47,323 nucleotides of DNA from the NCBI GenBank assembly GCA_945875975.1, contig CAMCMD010000012.1, forward strand, positions 1 through 47,323, given 5' to 3'. Every line of letters starts with the position of its first letter. The first letter of the stretch is position 1. Shown in pieces: positions 27,910-36,569 of the stretch. The translations under genes were made by a program, and so were the position numbers. Source of the stretch: Rickettsia typhi. Lineage in GTDB: Bacteria; Pseudomonadota; Alphaproteobacteria; Rickettsiales; Rickettsiaceae. A model generated the notes under the pieces. That model did not search any database. It worked only from the letters and a program-made list of their open reading frames with translations, and was not told the origin of the DNA.

Positions 27910-29231
27910 CAAAACGTAAAAAAGCAACTCCACTGACTTCGAAACCCACTAACAAAAAACAGGTGTTAGTAAGAAATAAAGAAGCACAAGCTAAGGTACT
28001 TAATAAGGATGTTTCTAGTGTGCATACTGATGAAATGACACAGAAACCCTTGGTATTGGAAATTCAAAAAAAGACTACTACTATCAACTTTGGTCCACAA
28101 CATCCAGCAGCTCATGGAGTGCTTCGCTTGATCCTAGAAATGGATGGAGAAGTAATTAACAAATCAGATCCTCATATTGGCCTTTTGCACCGTGGTACCG
28201 AAAAATTAATTGAACATAAAACCTATGCTCAGGCAGTACCCTATTTTGACCGGCTTGATTATGTATCTCCTATGTGCCAGGAACACGCTTATGCTCTAGC
28301 TGTAGAACAGCTTATGGGCTGTGAAGTGCCATTACGCGCGCAATATATTCGCGTTTTGTTTTCTGAGCTTACCAGAATACTTAATCACACTATGAATATA
28401 GGCACTCAAGCTGTAGATCTTGGAGCAACCACCCCTCTTTTATGGCTATTCGAGGAACGCGAAAAAATCATGGAGTTTTATGAAAGAGTGTCTGGGTCAC
28501 GTATGCACTCAAACTATTTTAGACCAGGAGGAGTAGCAGCAGATTTATCAGATGGACTCTTAGAAGACATAGCAATATTCAACAGTCAGTTTTTAAAGGT
28601 TCTAGCCGATACTGAAACTTTGCTAACAAATAACAGGATATGGAAACAAAGGCTAGTTGGAATAGGAGTTGTAAGCCAAAAACAAGCAATGGAGTGGGGA
28701 TTTTCAGGTCCGATGTTACGAGGTTCAGGCATAGAATGGGATTTACGCAAAAGCAATCCTTATGAGGTTTATGATAAAATGGACTTTGATATACCAATTG
28801 GAAAAAATGGTGATTGTTATGACCGCTACTTAGTACGTGTTGAAGAAATGTATCAATCGGTAAAAATTATTGAGCAATGTATCAAAGGAATACCAAAAGG
28901 CGAGGTACATTCCATTGATGCAAAAATGATTCCACCAAAACGAAGCCACATGAAAGAGTCAATGGAGGCCATGATTCATCACTTTAAGCTATATACAGAA
29001 GGATACAATGTACCAAAAGGTGAAGCTTATGGTTATGTCGAAGCTCCTAAGGGTGAATTTGGTGTATATTTATACTCTGATGGTACAAACAAACCTTATC
29101 GATGCAGAATAAAAGCACCTGGATTCGCCCACCTACAAGGACTTGATTTTATGACGCGTGGTCACTTACTGGCAGATGTAGTATCAGTTATTTCTAGTCT
29201 TGATATTGTATTTGGAGAAATAGATCGATGA
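27906..29231 (+). CDS. nuoD: NADH-quinone oxidoreductase subunit D
   Basis: NuoD forms the quinone-binding pocket with NuoB. The conserved core starts [19 protein letters not shown] at about residue 58 and includes [20 protein letters not shown] (near 110) and the C-terminal [20 protein letters not shown]. The first 57 or so residues form a Lys/Thr-rich, low-complexity extension ([20 protein letters not shown]) not present in most NuoD, making 441 residues against about 390-400. The start at 27906 is favoured by the ATGA overlap with nuoC and GAGAAGG upstream; a later ATG at 28035 lacks a ribosome site but would give a normal length. Confidence 0.95.
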   Translation: MTKRKKATPLTSKPTNKKQVLVRNKEAQAKVLNKDVSSVHTDEMTQKPLVLEIQKKTTTINFGPQHPAAHGVLRLILEMDGEVINKSDPHIGLLHRGTEKLIEHKTYAQAVPYFDRLDYVSPMCQEHAYALAVEQLMGCEVPLRAQYIRVLFSELTRILNHTMNIGTQAVDLGATTPLLWLFEEREKIMEFYERVSGSRMHSNYFRPGGVAADLSDGLLEDIAIFNSQFLKVLADTETLLTNNRIWKQRLVGIGVVSQKQAMEWGFSGPMLRGSGIEWDLRKSNPYEVYDKMDFDIPIGKNGDCYDRYLVRVEEMYQSVKIIEQCIKGIPKGEVHSIDAKMIPPKRSHMKESMEAMIHHFKLYTEGYNVPKGEAYGYVEAPKGEFGVYLYSDGTNKPYRCRIKAPGFAHLQGLDFMTRGHLLADVVSVISSLDIVFGEIDR

Positions 29232-29743
29232 GCAAAATAAAAGAAGTTTTTACTTTCAATGAAAACAATATAGCAAAAGCTGAAGAGATTATAGCTAAGT
29301 ATCCAGCGGGACGCCAAAAAAGCGCTATGCTTCCCCTACTTGAATTAGCCCAAAAACAGAATGGCGGATGGTTGTCTACTGCAGCAATTGAATGCGTAGC
29401 AACATATCTATCCGAACCATTCATGCGCGCTTATGAAGTTGCAACTTTTTATACGATGTTTAATCTAAAACCTGTAGGTAGATACCATATTCAACTATGC
29501 GGGACGACACCTTGCTGGCTAATGGGTTCTGATGAAATAATGAAAGCGTGCCAAGAATCTGCTCAGACAAAATGTGGCGAAACTTCTGATGACAATCTAT
29601 TTACCATTTCGGAAGTTGAGTGTCTGGGAGCGTGCAGAAACGCTCCTGTAATACAAATCAATGATGATTTTTATGAAGACTTAACTGCAAAAAAAGTTAC
29701 TGAGATACTAGAATCTTTGAGAAAAAAGAACAAAATACAATAA
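29228..29743 (+). CDS. nuoE: NADH-quinone oxidoreductase subunit E
   Basis: NuoE carries the [2Fe-2S] cluster N1a of the NADH-input module. The ligands are C91 and C96 ([11 protein letters not shown]) and C132 and C136 ([11 protein letters not shown]), spaced as in thioredoxin-like ferredoxins. A helical N-terminal domain precedes it. It has 171 residues and overlaps nuoD by 4 bp. NuoF, its partner, follows only after an unrelated gene. Confidence 0.97.
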   Translation: MSKIKEVFTFNENNIAKAEEIIAKYPAGRQKSAMLPLLELAQKQNGGWLSTAAIECVATYLSEPFMRAYEVATFYTMFNLKPVGRYHIQLCGTTPCWLMGSDEIMKACQESAQTKCGETSDDNLFTISEVECLGACRNAPVIQINDDFYEDLTAKKVTEILESLRKKNKIQ

Positions 29744-29790
29744 TAATTTATGCTATAGTAAAAACTAATCATTTTGAACTTGATTGAAGC

Positions 29791-29852
29791 CTGAGTTTGG
29801 GTTTGGTTCCCAGATTTCACGAGATCTAGTGTCAAATCCTGCTATAACTCAG
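29791..29852 (+). ncRNA. Possible structured RNA between nuoE and the next gene
   Basis: A 7-bp outer stem CTGAGTT (29791-29797) with AACTCAG (29846-29852) encloses two hairpins: TGGG/CCCA (29798-29812) and GATTTCAC/GTG-AAATC (29813-29838, with a small bulge). Together they make a three-way-junction-like shape in the 139-bp spacer. The shape could be chance in so short a region; no known riboswitch or tRNA was recognised. Confidence 0.2.
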
Positions 29853-29882
29853 TTTAAATAACTATAACGAATCAGAAAACAA

Positions 29883-30521
29883 GTGAAAAAATTATTGATA
29901 TTACTATTTATTATTACTCCCTTAGTCACAATGGCTGACTATGTAAGTAATGGTTTTTTTATAGTTGATAAACATCTCAATTTCGATAAAACAATTCGTT
30001 CGAGCCAGTGTAAAGGAACAGTACCCTATCCCAAATTAACAAACGAAGATGAAGAGCTTTTTATGAGAATCAATGACGAAATTCATGATTTTGCAGAGCT
30101 TTACAGTATTTGTAATAGTGGCGAGAGAAACCATTTTTCAGTAAATTATGATGTGCCAAATTCGGGAACAAAAGATTTCTTTAGCATTATCTGGCTTACC
30201 AAAAAAGATGATAAGTTATGGCGCGTTGACACATTGAATTTTAATGCAGAAACTGGAGCTATACTGACTACAGATAACCTATTCAACATTCATAGTAATC
30301 ATCTATTTAGTGAATTAGCTAAGCTCTCGGAAGGCCATCTGAGTTCAAGTTGCAGCTGGGAACAATTTTTGGAAAAAATTGAAAAACGAGATGTACAGTT
30401 TTATATCAAGGATAATGAGTGGTTTCTCGTATTCAACTCAACCCCAGCACTTAATAATATCGTAGAAATAAAAATCCCTCAATATTTTCTAATACAGAGA
30501 GACGATCATGATAACGAATAA
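29883..30521 (+). CDS. Secreted protein of unknown function (DUF3298-like) between nuoE and nuoF
   Basis: I do not recognise a named gene. The product (212 residues, GTG start) has an N-terminal signal peptide [20 protein letters not shown] with likely cleavage near residue 18. The mature part has features reminiscent of the DUF3298/RsiV-like domain: a [19 protein letters not shown] helix, an [20 protein letters not shown] strand pair, and [17 protein letters not shown], whose T-G...L-LF pattern is typical of that fold. This assignment is tentative. Its end overlaps the nuoF start by 14 bp, so translation seems coupled. It would lie in the periplasm, unlike the cytosolic products around it. 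Confidence 0.75.
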   Translation: MKKLLILLFIITPLVTMADYVSNGFFIVDKHLNFDKTIRSSQCKGTVPYPKLTNEDEELFMRINDEIHDFAELYSICNSGERNHFSVNYDVPNSGTKDFFSIIWLTKKDDKLWRVDTLNFNAETGAILTTDNLFNIHSNHLFSELAKLSEGHLSSSCSWEQFLEKIEKRDVQFYIKDNEWFLVFNSTPALNNIVEIKIPQYFLIQRDDHDNE

Positions 30522-31776
30522 AGACAAAATTTTTTCCAATATTAACGGTAGCGAGGCGGCTGACCTTAATACTGCAAAAAAACGCGGTGATTGGGATAAT
30601 ACAAAGTCCTTAATTCAGAATGGACGTGACTGGATCATTGAGCAAGTAAAAGCTTCTGGACTGCGTGGGCGTGGTGGTGCTGGTTTTTCAACTGGTATGA
30701 AGTGGTCCTTTATGCCCAAAGATCATCCTAAACCCTCATATCTAGTCGTCAATGCAGATGAGTCAGAACCTGGCACTTGTAAAGATCGTGATATTTTACG
30801 ATATGAGCCCCATAAATTGATTGAAGGATGCGTTATTGCATCTGTTGGTATTGGTGCACACACTTGTTATATATATATACGAGGAGAATTTTATAATGAG
30901 GCCGTTATCCTCCAAAAAGCAATAGATGAAGCATATGATGCCATGTTAATTGGTAAAAATGCTTGCGGATCTGGTTACGATATTAATATCTACTTGCATA
31001 GAGGTGCTGGTGCATATATTTGCGGTGAAGAAACGGCGTTACTAGAAAGCTTAGAAGGTAAAAAAGGTCAGCCTAGACTAAAACCACCGTTCCCCGCTGG
31101 CGCTGGCTTATATGGCTGCCCCACAACTATTAACAATGTTGAATCTATTGCAGTTGTCCCAACTATACTACGTCGAGGTGCCGCATGGTTTTCGGGCCTT
31201 GGTAAACCAAATAATACTGGGACTAAATTGTTTTGTATCTCCGGTCATGTTAATAATCCATGTAATGTTGAAGAAGAAATGGGCATACCTCTTAGAGAAC
31301 TTATTGAAAAACACGCGGGCGGTATACGCGGGGGCTGGGATAATTTAAAAGCAATAATTCCAGGCGGTTCTTCTGTACCTATGATTCCAAAAGATATATG
31401 TGAAACTGTCTCTATGGATTTTGATTCTCTGCGCAGTGTTGGTTCCGGTCTTGGCACTGGCGGGCTGATTGTTATGGATCAATCGACTGATATTATCTAT
31501 GCTATTGCTCGGCTTAGCAAATTCTATATGCACGAGTCTTGTGGACAGTGCACGCCGTGCCGGGAAGGGACTGGATGGATGTGGAGAGTAATGATGCGTC
31601 TTGTGCGCGGACAAGCAAGAGAAGAAGAGATCGATGAGCTACTGGATGTTACCCGCCAAGTTGAAGGACACACTATATGTGCACTTGGCGATGCTGCTGC
31701 TTGGCCAATACAAGGCTTGATAAAACATTTCCGCCATGAAATTGTAGACAGAATTCGAGGTGCTAATGTTAAATAA
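30508..31776 (+). CDS. nuoF: NADH-quinone oxidoreductase subunit F
   Basis: NuoF binds NADH and FMN and holds cluster N3. The FMN/NADH loops [18 protein letters not shown] and [19 protein letters not shown] are intact, as are the [4Fe-4S] ligands [14 protein letters not shown] with the distant Cys in [10 protein letters not shown]. The length of 422 is normal. The start lies inside the last 14 bp of the preceding gene with GAGAG upstream. NuoG does not follow; the remaining nuo genes must be elsewhere, as in Rickettsia, where complex I genes are split. Confidence 0.97.
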   Translation: MITNKDKIFSNINGSEAADLNTAKKRGDWDNTKSLIQNGRDWIIEQVKASGLRGRGGAGFSTGMKWSFMPKDHPKPSYLVVNADESEPGTCKDRDILRYEPHKLIEGCVIASVGIGAHTCYIYIRGEFYNEAVILQKAIDEAYDAMLIGKNACGSGYDINIYLHRGAGAYICGEETALLESLEGKKGQPRLKPPFPAGAGLYGCPTTINNVESIAVVPTILRRGAAWFSGLGKPNNTGTKLFCISGHVNNPCNVEEEMGIPLRELIEKHAGGIRGGWDNLKAIIPGGSSVPMIPKDICETVSMDFDSLRSVGSGLGTGGLIVMDQSTDIIYAIARLSKFYMHESCGQCTPCREGTGWMWRVMMRLVRGQAREEEIDELLDVTRQVEGHTICALGDAAAWPIQGLIKHFRHEIVDRIRGANVK

Positions 31777-32614
31777 TAAAAAACCAATAAAAAGATTTTT
31801 GCTTTTTGCTGCTGCTATTATTTTACTCGTTACTGCACTTGTTGTTATAAAAAATAACGATAGATCTAAGATACTAATTAAAGAAGAAAGTAATTTTGGG
31901 CCTGTATGGATTTTTGAGAAAACTGGTCAAAGATGCATGACTTTTATCGAGCCACCAACACCCATAGTTCAAAGTTGTGCCTTAACCCAGAATCCCGAAA
32001 TAGTCTTGCATGGTTATGTAAAACTATTCCTCAGTACTTTGTTCTTTAATGATAACCCACAAAGAATATTAGTAATTGGTCTTGGAGGGGCAAGTGTACA
32101 TAAAGCATTAAATATATTACTGCCAAGAACACAAATCGACACAGTTGAGATCAATGATGTACTACCTAAAATTGTTGACCAATACTTTGATTATAAAGAG
32201 GATTATCGTAATAAAATATTTATAGAAGATGGTGCGATATTCGCCAAAGAATCTGTAGCAAATATATATGATATTATCCTTATTGATGCATTTAACGTCG
32301 ATTACATACCACCACAACTTTTAACTGATGAATTCATGCAAGACATCAAAAAGATACTAGCTCCAAATGGAGTTGTGGCGATCAATACTTTTACTGTCAG
32401 TAAGACCTATGAACTTGAATCTGATCTATTCAAGCGTAACTTTGGTAAGTATTATAATTTGATTTTCAACAAATCACGAATTATGATAGCTGCAAAAAAC
32501 AACCTCCCTGATTTATCAGAGATAGCCAGCAATTCAATTTTATGGCGATATAGATTTGTTGAGGTTGGCGTTGATCAGAAAGGTCTATTAGGATTATACC
32601 ACAGTCCAAATTAA
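31760..32614 (+). CDS. Membrane-anchored spermidine-synthase-like methyltransferase-fold protein
   Basis: A hydrophobic segment (about residues 12-32, [19 protein letters not shown]) probably anchors the protein. The rest follows the spermidine synthase/Rossmann fold: [15 protein letters not shown] (glycine-rich loop, about residue 112), [17 protein letters not shown] (acidic end of strand 2) and YDIILIDAF (strand 4). Family members include aminopropyltransferases and fused transporter-synthase proteins of unknown substrate. The typical aminopropyltransferase gate motifs are not evident, so polyamine synthesis is not supported. It overlaps nuoF by 17 bp; a second ATG at 31766 is possible. Length 284. 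Confidence 0.78.
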   Translation: MLMLNNKKPIKRFLLFAAAIILLVTALVVIKNNDRSKILIKEESNFGPVWIFEKTGQRCMTFIEPPTPIVQSCALTQNPEIVLHGYVKLFLSTLFFNDNPQRILVIGLGGASVHKALNILLPRTQIDTVEINDVLPKIVDQYFDYKEDYRNKIFIEDGAIFAKESVANIYDIILIDAFNVDYIPPQLLTDEFMQDIKKILAPNGVVAINTFTVSKTYELESDLFKRNFGKYYNLIFNKSRIMIAAKNNLPDLSEIASNSILWRYRFVEVGVDQKGLLGLYHSPN

Positions 32615-32617
32615 AAC

Positions 32618-32635
32618 TAGACCTCCTGCATAGCT
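32618..32635 (+). repeat. Single copy resembling an end of the palindromic element
   Basis: TAGACCTCCTGCATAGCT at 32618-32635 resembles the outer arm of the 145-bp element at 25456-25600 (TAGACCTCTTGGGAAACT), matching at most of the first 11 bases. No second arm is found nearby. It may be a degraded end or chance. Confidence 0.25.
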
Positions 32636-32646
32636 GTTTCAATAAT

Positions 32647-32967
32647 TTATAATATCTGAATATATTTCTCGAATTTATTTTTTTCGTTCTTGAATTTGTC
32701 AGCATCAGGTAGAGAGTCTTTCTTGACGGTAATGTTATCCCATTTACTCGAAAGCTCTTTATTTATCTCTATCCACTTGATCAAGTCAGGTGATTCTTCT
32801 TTTATTGCGTCTACAGGACATTCAGGCACACATACACCGCAATCGATACATTCTTCTGGATTTATTACGAGCATAAATTCCCCTTCGTAAAAACAATCCA
32901 CAGGACAAACCTCAACACAATCAGTATATTTACATTTGACACATTCATCAGTTACAACGTAAGTCAT
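32647..32967 (-). CDS. fdxA: 7Fe ferredoxin (3Fe-4S plus 4Fe-4S)
   Basis: A small electron carrier. Cysteines at 9, 17, 21, 40, 43, 46 and 50 ([19 protein letters not shown], then [16 protein letters not shown]) fit the pattern for one [3Fe-4S] cluster (9, 17, 50) and one [4Fe-4S] cluster (21, 40, 43, 46). A C-terminal Lys-rich tail follows, for 106 residues, the usual FdxA length. It is convergent with the spermidine-synthase-like gene and has no partner adjacent. Confidence 0.96.
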   Translation of the reverse strand: MTYVVTDECVKCKYTDCVEVCPVDCFYEGEFMLVINPEECIDCGVCVPECPVDAIKEESPDLIKWIEINKELSSKWDNITVKKDSLPDADKFKNEKNKFEKYIQIL

Positions 32968-33001
32968 AATAATTATCCTTTCTTTAATATATTAAAATTC
33001 T

Positions 33002-33703
33002 TTACAACCGATGATTTTGTTTTTGTCTATTGAGCAAAATTTTGGTACGAATTAACAATAGGAGTATAAAATATAGTATAAAACTTGTAAACATTATCAT
33101 TAACGGTAATAACATGGAGCTATGAATGGATGGACCGCCAACCCTTAATATACTAGCTGGCTGATGCAAGCTGTACCAAATATCAACCGAGAATTTTACA
33201 ATAGGAATATTGATAAAACCAATTAATGCCATTACTGACGCTGGCTTCTCTGCTCTTAATATATTAGAACCACTATTTACAATCGTTATATAGCTTATAT
33301 AGAGCAGAAACAATACTAACATCGAAGTAAGCCTAGCATCCCAAACCCACCAAGTGCCCCATATCGGCTTACCCCATAATGAGCCTGTAACCAAAGTAAT
33401 TAAAGCAAATGAAGCGCCAATTGGCGCAGCTGCTACAGCCAAAAAATAGGAAAGCCTAGTTTTCCAAACTAAAGCTGAAAAACTACAAACAGCTATAAAA
33501 GAATAAATTCCTAAACTCATCCATGCGGATGGCACATGAACATACATCACCCGCACCATTTCTCCTTGTTGGTAATCTGGGGGCGAAGAATAGAGAGAAA
33601 GATACAGCCCCGTCCCAAGAGTAATAGGCAGCAAAACAGCTAATATTGGAATAAACATAGCTTCAATTTTTAGAAACAAATTTGGCGTTAATAACTTTAA
33701 CAT
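33002..33703 (-). CDS. ccmC: Haem exporter protein CcmC
   Basis: CcmC handles haem transfer to CcmE during cytochrome c maturation. Six hydrophobic helices are visible, with the Trp-rich periplasmic haem-binding segment IWGTWWVWDARLTSML and flanking His residues (MYVHVPSAWMS and SIHSSM). The length of 233 is typical. Other ccm genes are not adjacent, which fits the scattered ccm genes of Rickettsiales. Its start shares one base with the pgeF stop. Confidence 0.95.
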   Translation of the reverse strand: MLKLLTPNLFLKIEAMFIPILAVLLPITLGTGLYLSLYSSPPDYQQGEMVRVMYVHVPSAWMSLGIYSFIAVCSFSALVWKTRLSYFLAVAAAPIGASFALITLVTGSLWGKPIWGTWWVWDARLTSMLVLFLLYISYITIVNSGSNILRAEKPASVMALIGFINIPIVKFSVDIWYSLHQPASILRVGGPSIHSSMLLPLMIMFTSFILYFILLLLIRTKILLNRQKQNHRL

Positions 33704-34437
33704 TATCTAATTATGATTGTTGATAATATATTTTGTGAGTATTGCTCTCCGTTATGACATGACCTACGGTAACTTGGGTATTTTGCCGGCATAGAGTAAG
33801 TATCCTCCTTTATATTATGAACTAACTCTATATTTTCCTTTTTTAATTTCTTTATAACAAAACCAACTAAATCAAACATGAAATAATTTGCTCTGTTTGA
33901 TGGCTGAAATAACTCTTTAATTTCATCGCCCTCACTAATAAAATCATGGTAATATTTGGCATCAACTTCGTATGATTTCTGAGCAATTGCGGGGCCAATA
34001 ATTGCTTTTATCTTATTTGCCCCCCTATCTTGCATCATTTTTCGAACATTAGTAATTATATTTGACTTTGCACTCTTCCAACCGCAATGCGCCGCACCAA
34101 TAACCGTGCCATCATCACTTGCAAATAAAACAGGTACACAATCTGCCGTAAGTACGCCAAGTGCCACTTTTTGTCGTGTCGTTATGGAAGCATCAGCTTG
34201 GGGCTGTTTTTTTAAGTCTATATTGTCAGCTAGAACAACATCATTACCGTGCACTTGGTGCATTATGAAAAGATCCTCAGCATTAAGCTCGGTTTTGATA
34301 CTATAAATATTTTTCTGCACCTGGGCTAATTTTACAGCATCAGTGCACTTATGGAGGCTATAGATACCGCTAGAATTTGTATAGGTTCTATCAATGATAT
34401 TATAATAAACTTTGTTTTTTATAAATTCTATTTCCAT
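33703..34437 (-). CDS. pgeF: Peptidoglycan editing factor PgeF (YfiH/laccase-domain protein)
   Basis: PgeF-type proteins are a zinc-dependent family; E. coli PgeF removes wrongly incorporated amino acids from peptidoglycan precursors, and relatives act on purine nucleosides. The conserved metal-site motifs are MHQVHGNDVV, LTADCVPVLFAS and AAHCGWKSAKSN (His-Cys-His), and a partly conserved end YRRSCHNGEQYSQN. The length of 244 is normal. It is coupled to ccmC by a shared base; a functional link is unknown. An older label polyphenol oxidase is not supported. Confidence 0.93.
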   Translation of the reverse strand: MEIEFIKNKVYYNIIDRTYTNSSGIYSLHKCTDAVKLAQVQKNIYSIKTELNAEDLFIMHQVHGNDVVLADNIDLKKQPQADASITTRQKVALGVLTADCVPVLFASDDGTVIGAAHCGWKSAKSNIITNVRKMMQDRGANKIKAIIGPAIAQKSYEVDAKYYHDFISEGDEIKELFQPSNRANYFMFDLVGFVIKKLKKENIELVHNIKEDTYSMPAKYPSYRRSCHNGEQYSQNILSTIIIR

Positions 34438-34520
34438 GGTAAATAAATATTAATCAATACAGTCATATAGCGAATTATAAACTATCAGAAGTCAACGAGA
34501 GATACAATCGATTAACTTCT

Positions 34521-35204
34521 TTGCAAAATGATTTTAAATCAAATCATAACTTAACGCCGATTATTGGAGCAGAAATTGAGTTTTATCTTTCAGAAAATAT
34601 CGATGTTAGAGAATTAGCGAGTAAAATAGGTCATGATATAAAACTAGAAAAAGGAAAAAATCAATATGAGATTGATCTGCCTCCTAGTCATGATCTAGTA
34701 ACCATGGCAAAAGATATTGAATCCGCAAGAAAAGATATTGGTTTATTTGCCAAGCAAATGGGTGGTAGCGCTGATTTCTGCTCCAAACCATTTGCCCATG
34801 ATTATGGCAGTAGTATACACATACATTTAAACTTTCTTGAAGATAATAATATTGAAAAATATGCCCAAATATTATGTCATTATTTACCTCAATACATACA
34901 ATATTTTTTGCCCAAATCCGATGATTACAAACGTCTAGATAGTAAATTTATGGCTCCAACTCATATTTCATGGGGCGGAAATAACCGAAGCGTATTAATA
35001 CGAATTCCGGATTCATTACCAAAAAGATTGGAACATAGATTAGCTGCTGCAAGCGCCGATCCAGCAGAAGTAATTTTTGCCCTATTAGATTCAATAAAAC
35101 GTGGAATTCTATCCTATAACAATATTCCTAATATAGCAAAAACTCATGGAAATGCTTTTGATGAGCAGTATTGTTTGAGGCCCATTATATTAGCTAAATA
35201 TTAA
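34521..35204 (+). CDS. Minimal glutamine-synthetase-like protein
   Basis: Only the catalytic fold of glutamine synthetase is present, in compact form: GAEIEFYL (first metal-binding Glu pair), NQYEIDLPPS, SKPFAHDYGSSIHIHLNF (HxH of the ammonia/metal site), DYKRLDSKF, HISWGGNNRSVLIRIP (phosphate Arg) and RLEHRLAAASADP. The N-terminal beta-grasp domain and the C-terminal part are missing, giving 227 residues against about 440-470. Retained metal and phosphate residues suggest ligation chemistry, perhaps on another substrate as in gamma-glutamyl ligases; this is inference. The start is uncertain: the frame opens at a TAA at 34440 and TTG 34521 is the first plausible start, with no clear ribosome site. 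Confidence 0.7.
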   Translation: MQNDFKSNHNLTPIIGAEIEFYLSENIDVRELASKIGHDIKLEKGKNQYEIDLPPSHDLVTMAKDIESARKDIGLFAKQMGGSADFCSKPFAHDYGSSIHIHLNFLEDNNIEKYAQILCHYLPQYIQYFLPKSDDYKRLDSKFMAPTHISWGGNNRSVLIRIPDSLPKRLEHRLAAASADPAEVIFALLDSIKRGILSYNNIPNIAKTHGNAFDEQYCLRPIILAKY

Positions 35205-35630
35205 AAACCCAGGATGGTGCACCATAACGCCTAGTACCAGACTGTAGGTTCAAAGTTTTTTCCTTGCAGTATGCTAATTTACAACTAAAAAAACTTAAGT
35301 TTCTTAATATCTTGTAAATATAGCCCTAACTCAAAATTGAGGTTATTGATGTTGAAGATTTGTAAAAAATTAGGTATGCTCCCTCACCAGGATCTAATTT
35401 GCTGTGTACACGCATAAATAAGGTAGCTTACTCCCACTATTCCTTAATTAATTACCGAAGCGATATTGATGGCTTGAGAACAATTACTGTTATTGCGGTA
35501 GTAAGTAGAAAATACACTATGTTGAGATCATATCTAGATAGAAATATTCTTCACGATTGACAACTTAAACCCTGCCCAAAACATTGAAATATAGAGAAAA
35601 GCCTATATATATATCGGGTTTTTGTGAATA
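35205..35630. other. Gene-free region between the GS-like gene and tRNA-Arg
   Basis: No ORF with coding character is visible in about 425 bp on either strand. It contains a perfect 12-bp palindrome ATGGTGCACCAT at 35214-35225 whose first ten bases recur at 35630-35639, the 3' end of tRNA-Arg. No SRP RNA, tmRNA, 6S or RNase P motif was recognised. It could be decayed coding sequence. Confidence 0.5.
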
Positions 35631-35707
35631 TGGTGCACCCGAAGGGAGTCGAACCCCTAACCTTTTGATTCGTAGTCAAATACTCTATCCAATTGAGCTA
35701 CGGGTGC
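35631..35707 (-). tRNA. tRNA-Arg (anticodon ACG)
   Basis: The minus strand folds into a 77-nt tRNA with encoded CCA: acceptor GCACCCG/CGGGTGC, D arm with AGCTCAATTGGATAGAG, anticodon stem TTTGA/TCAAA around loop CTACGAA (ACG), and T arm GGGGTTCGACTCCC. The ACG anticodon is normally edited to ICG and reads CGU/CGC/CGA. Confidence 0.97.
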
Positions 35708-35886
35708 AGATAAAAATCTTTAGTGAAAACCAGTAGCTAATACCGCTAGACCTATGGTTTGTACAAATGAATTAAGTAGCGACAATGCACAACCTATTTC
35801 CAACCTGTATAACTAAAATAATAGAGGCGGTCAAGCTAAATGATTATCTCAATTGACCGGAATGGTATTAAGCTATAAAAATGTTA

Positions 35887-36132
35887 TTAGATAACATTCA
35901 CTAGTTTAAAATTTTTCTTTGTAACAAATTCAACTTTGCCTTCCATCGTAGCGAATAAAGTATGATCTTTACCCATTCCTACGTTTTTTCCAGCACGAAT
36001 TTTTGTACCGCGTTGGCGAACAATGATATTACCAGAAATTACTGGTTGGCCATCACCTTTTTTTGCACCAAGTCTTCGACCAGCCGAATCACGACCGTTT
36101 TTGGAACTACCACCAGCTTTTTTGGTTGCCAT
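35887..36132 (-). CDS. rpmA: 50S ribosomal protein L27
   Basis: L27 reaches the peptidyl-transferase centre with its N-terminus. [20 protein letters not shown] and [20 protein letters not shown] are diagnostic. The 81-residue length is normal and no Firmicute-type N-terminal extension is present. It is 11 bp after rplU, its usual partner. Confidence 0.98.
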   Translation of the reverse strand: MATKKAGGSSKNGRDSAGRRLGAKKGDGQPVISGNIIVRQRGTKIRAGKNVGMGKDHTLFATMEGKVEFVTKKNFKLVNVI

Positions 36133-36143
36133 TTTTTTCTACC

Positions 36144-36461
36144 TTATTTTTTTACTATATCTAATATTTTCAATTCAGTCAGAGATTGTCTGTGACCGTT
36201 TTTACGACGATAGTGTTGACGTCTTTTCTTTTTGAAAATAATGATTTTATCATCTCTAAACTGACTGATAATCTCTGCTGTCACGCTCGCACCCTTAACT
36301 ATTGGAGTACCTATGAACGAAGCTTTAGAGGCTTCACCAAGCATTAGGATCTGATCTAGCTCAATCTTGCTTCCAGGAATGCCTTCAATTTTTTCGACTT
36401 TAATTATGCTGTTTTTTGCAACTTTATATTGCTTACCACCTGTTTTTACAACTGCAAACAT
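36144..36461 (-). CDS. rplU: 50S ribosomal protein L21
   Basis: L21 binds 23S rRNA domain [22 protein letters not shown] at the start and [20 protein letters not shown] near the end match the family. It has 105 residues. The pair rplU-rpmA forms its own two-gene unit on the minus strand, as in most bacteria. Confidence 0.98.
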   Translation of the reverse strand: MFAVVKTGGKQYKVAKNSIIKVEKIEGIPGSKIELDQILMLGEASKASFIGTPIVKGASVTAEIISQFRDDKIIIFKKKRRQHYRRKNGHRQSLTELKILDIVKK

Positions 36462-36569
36462 ATCGGCAAATTCTCACGTAAAGATTAAAATAATCGCTAT
36501 GCAGTATATATCTAATTCAACTCAAGTCAATAATAATTTAGCCATTTTTCAAAAATACAACTAAATATC

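Noticed and set aside
29791..29852. Degenerate tRNA in the nuoE spacer (7-bp outer stem, a TTTGGTT loop, CAAATCC-like stretch)
   Set aside because: It is only 62 nt long, the T stem does not pair, and no acceptable anticodon arm with purine 37 can be drawn. Listed only as a possible structured RNA.
34521..35204. Calling the GS-like gene a glnA glutamine synthetase
   Set aside because: The N-terminal domain and a third of the catalytic region are missing, so normal glutamine synthesis cannot be assumed.
35205..35630. SRP RNA, tmRNA, 6S or RNase P RNA in the gene-free region
   Set aside because: None of the conserved core motifs of these RNAs is present on either strand.
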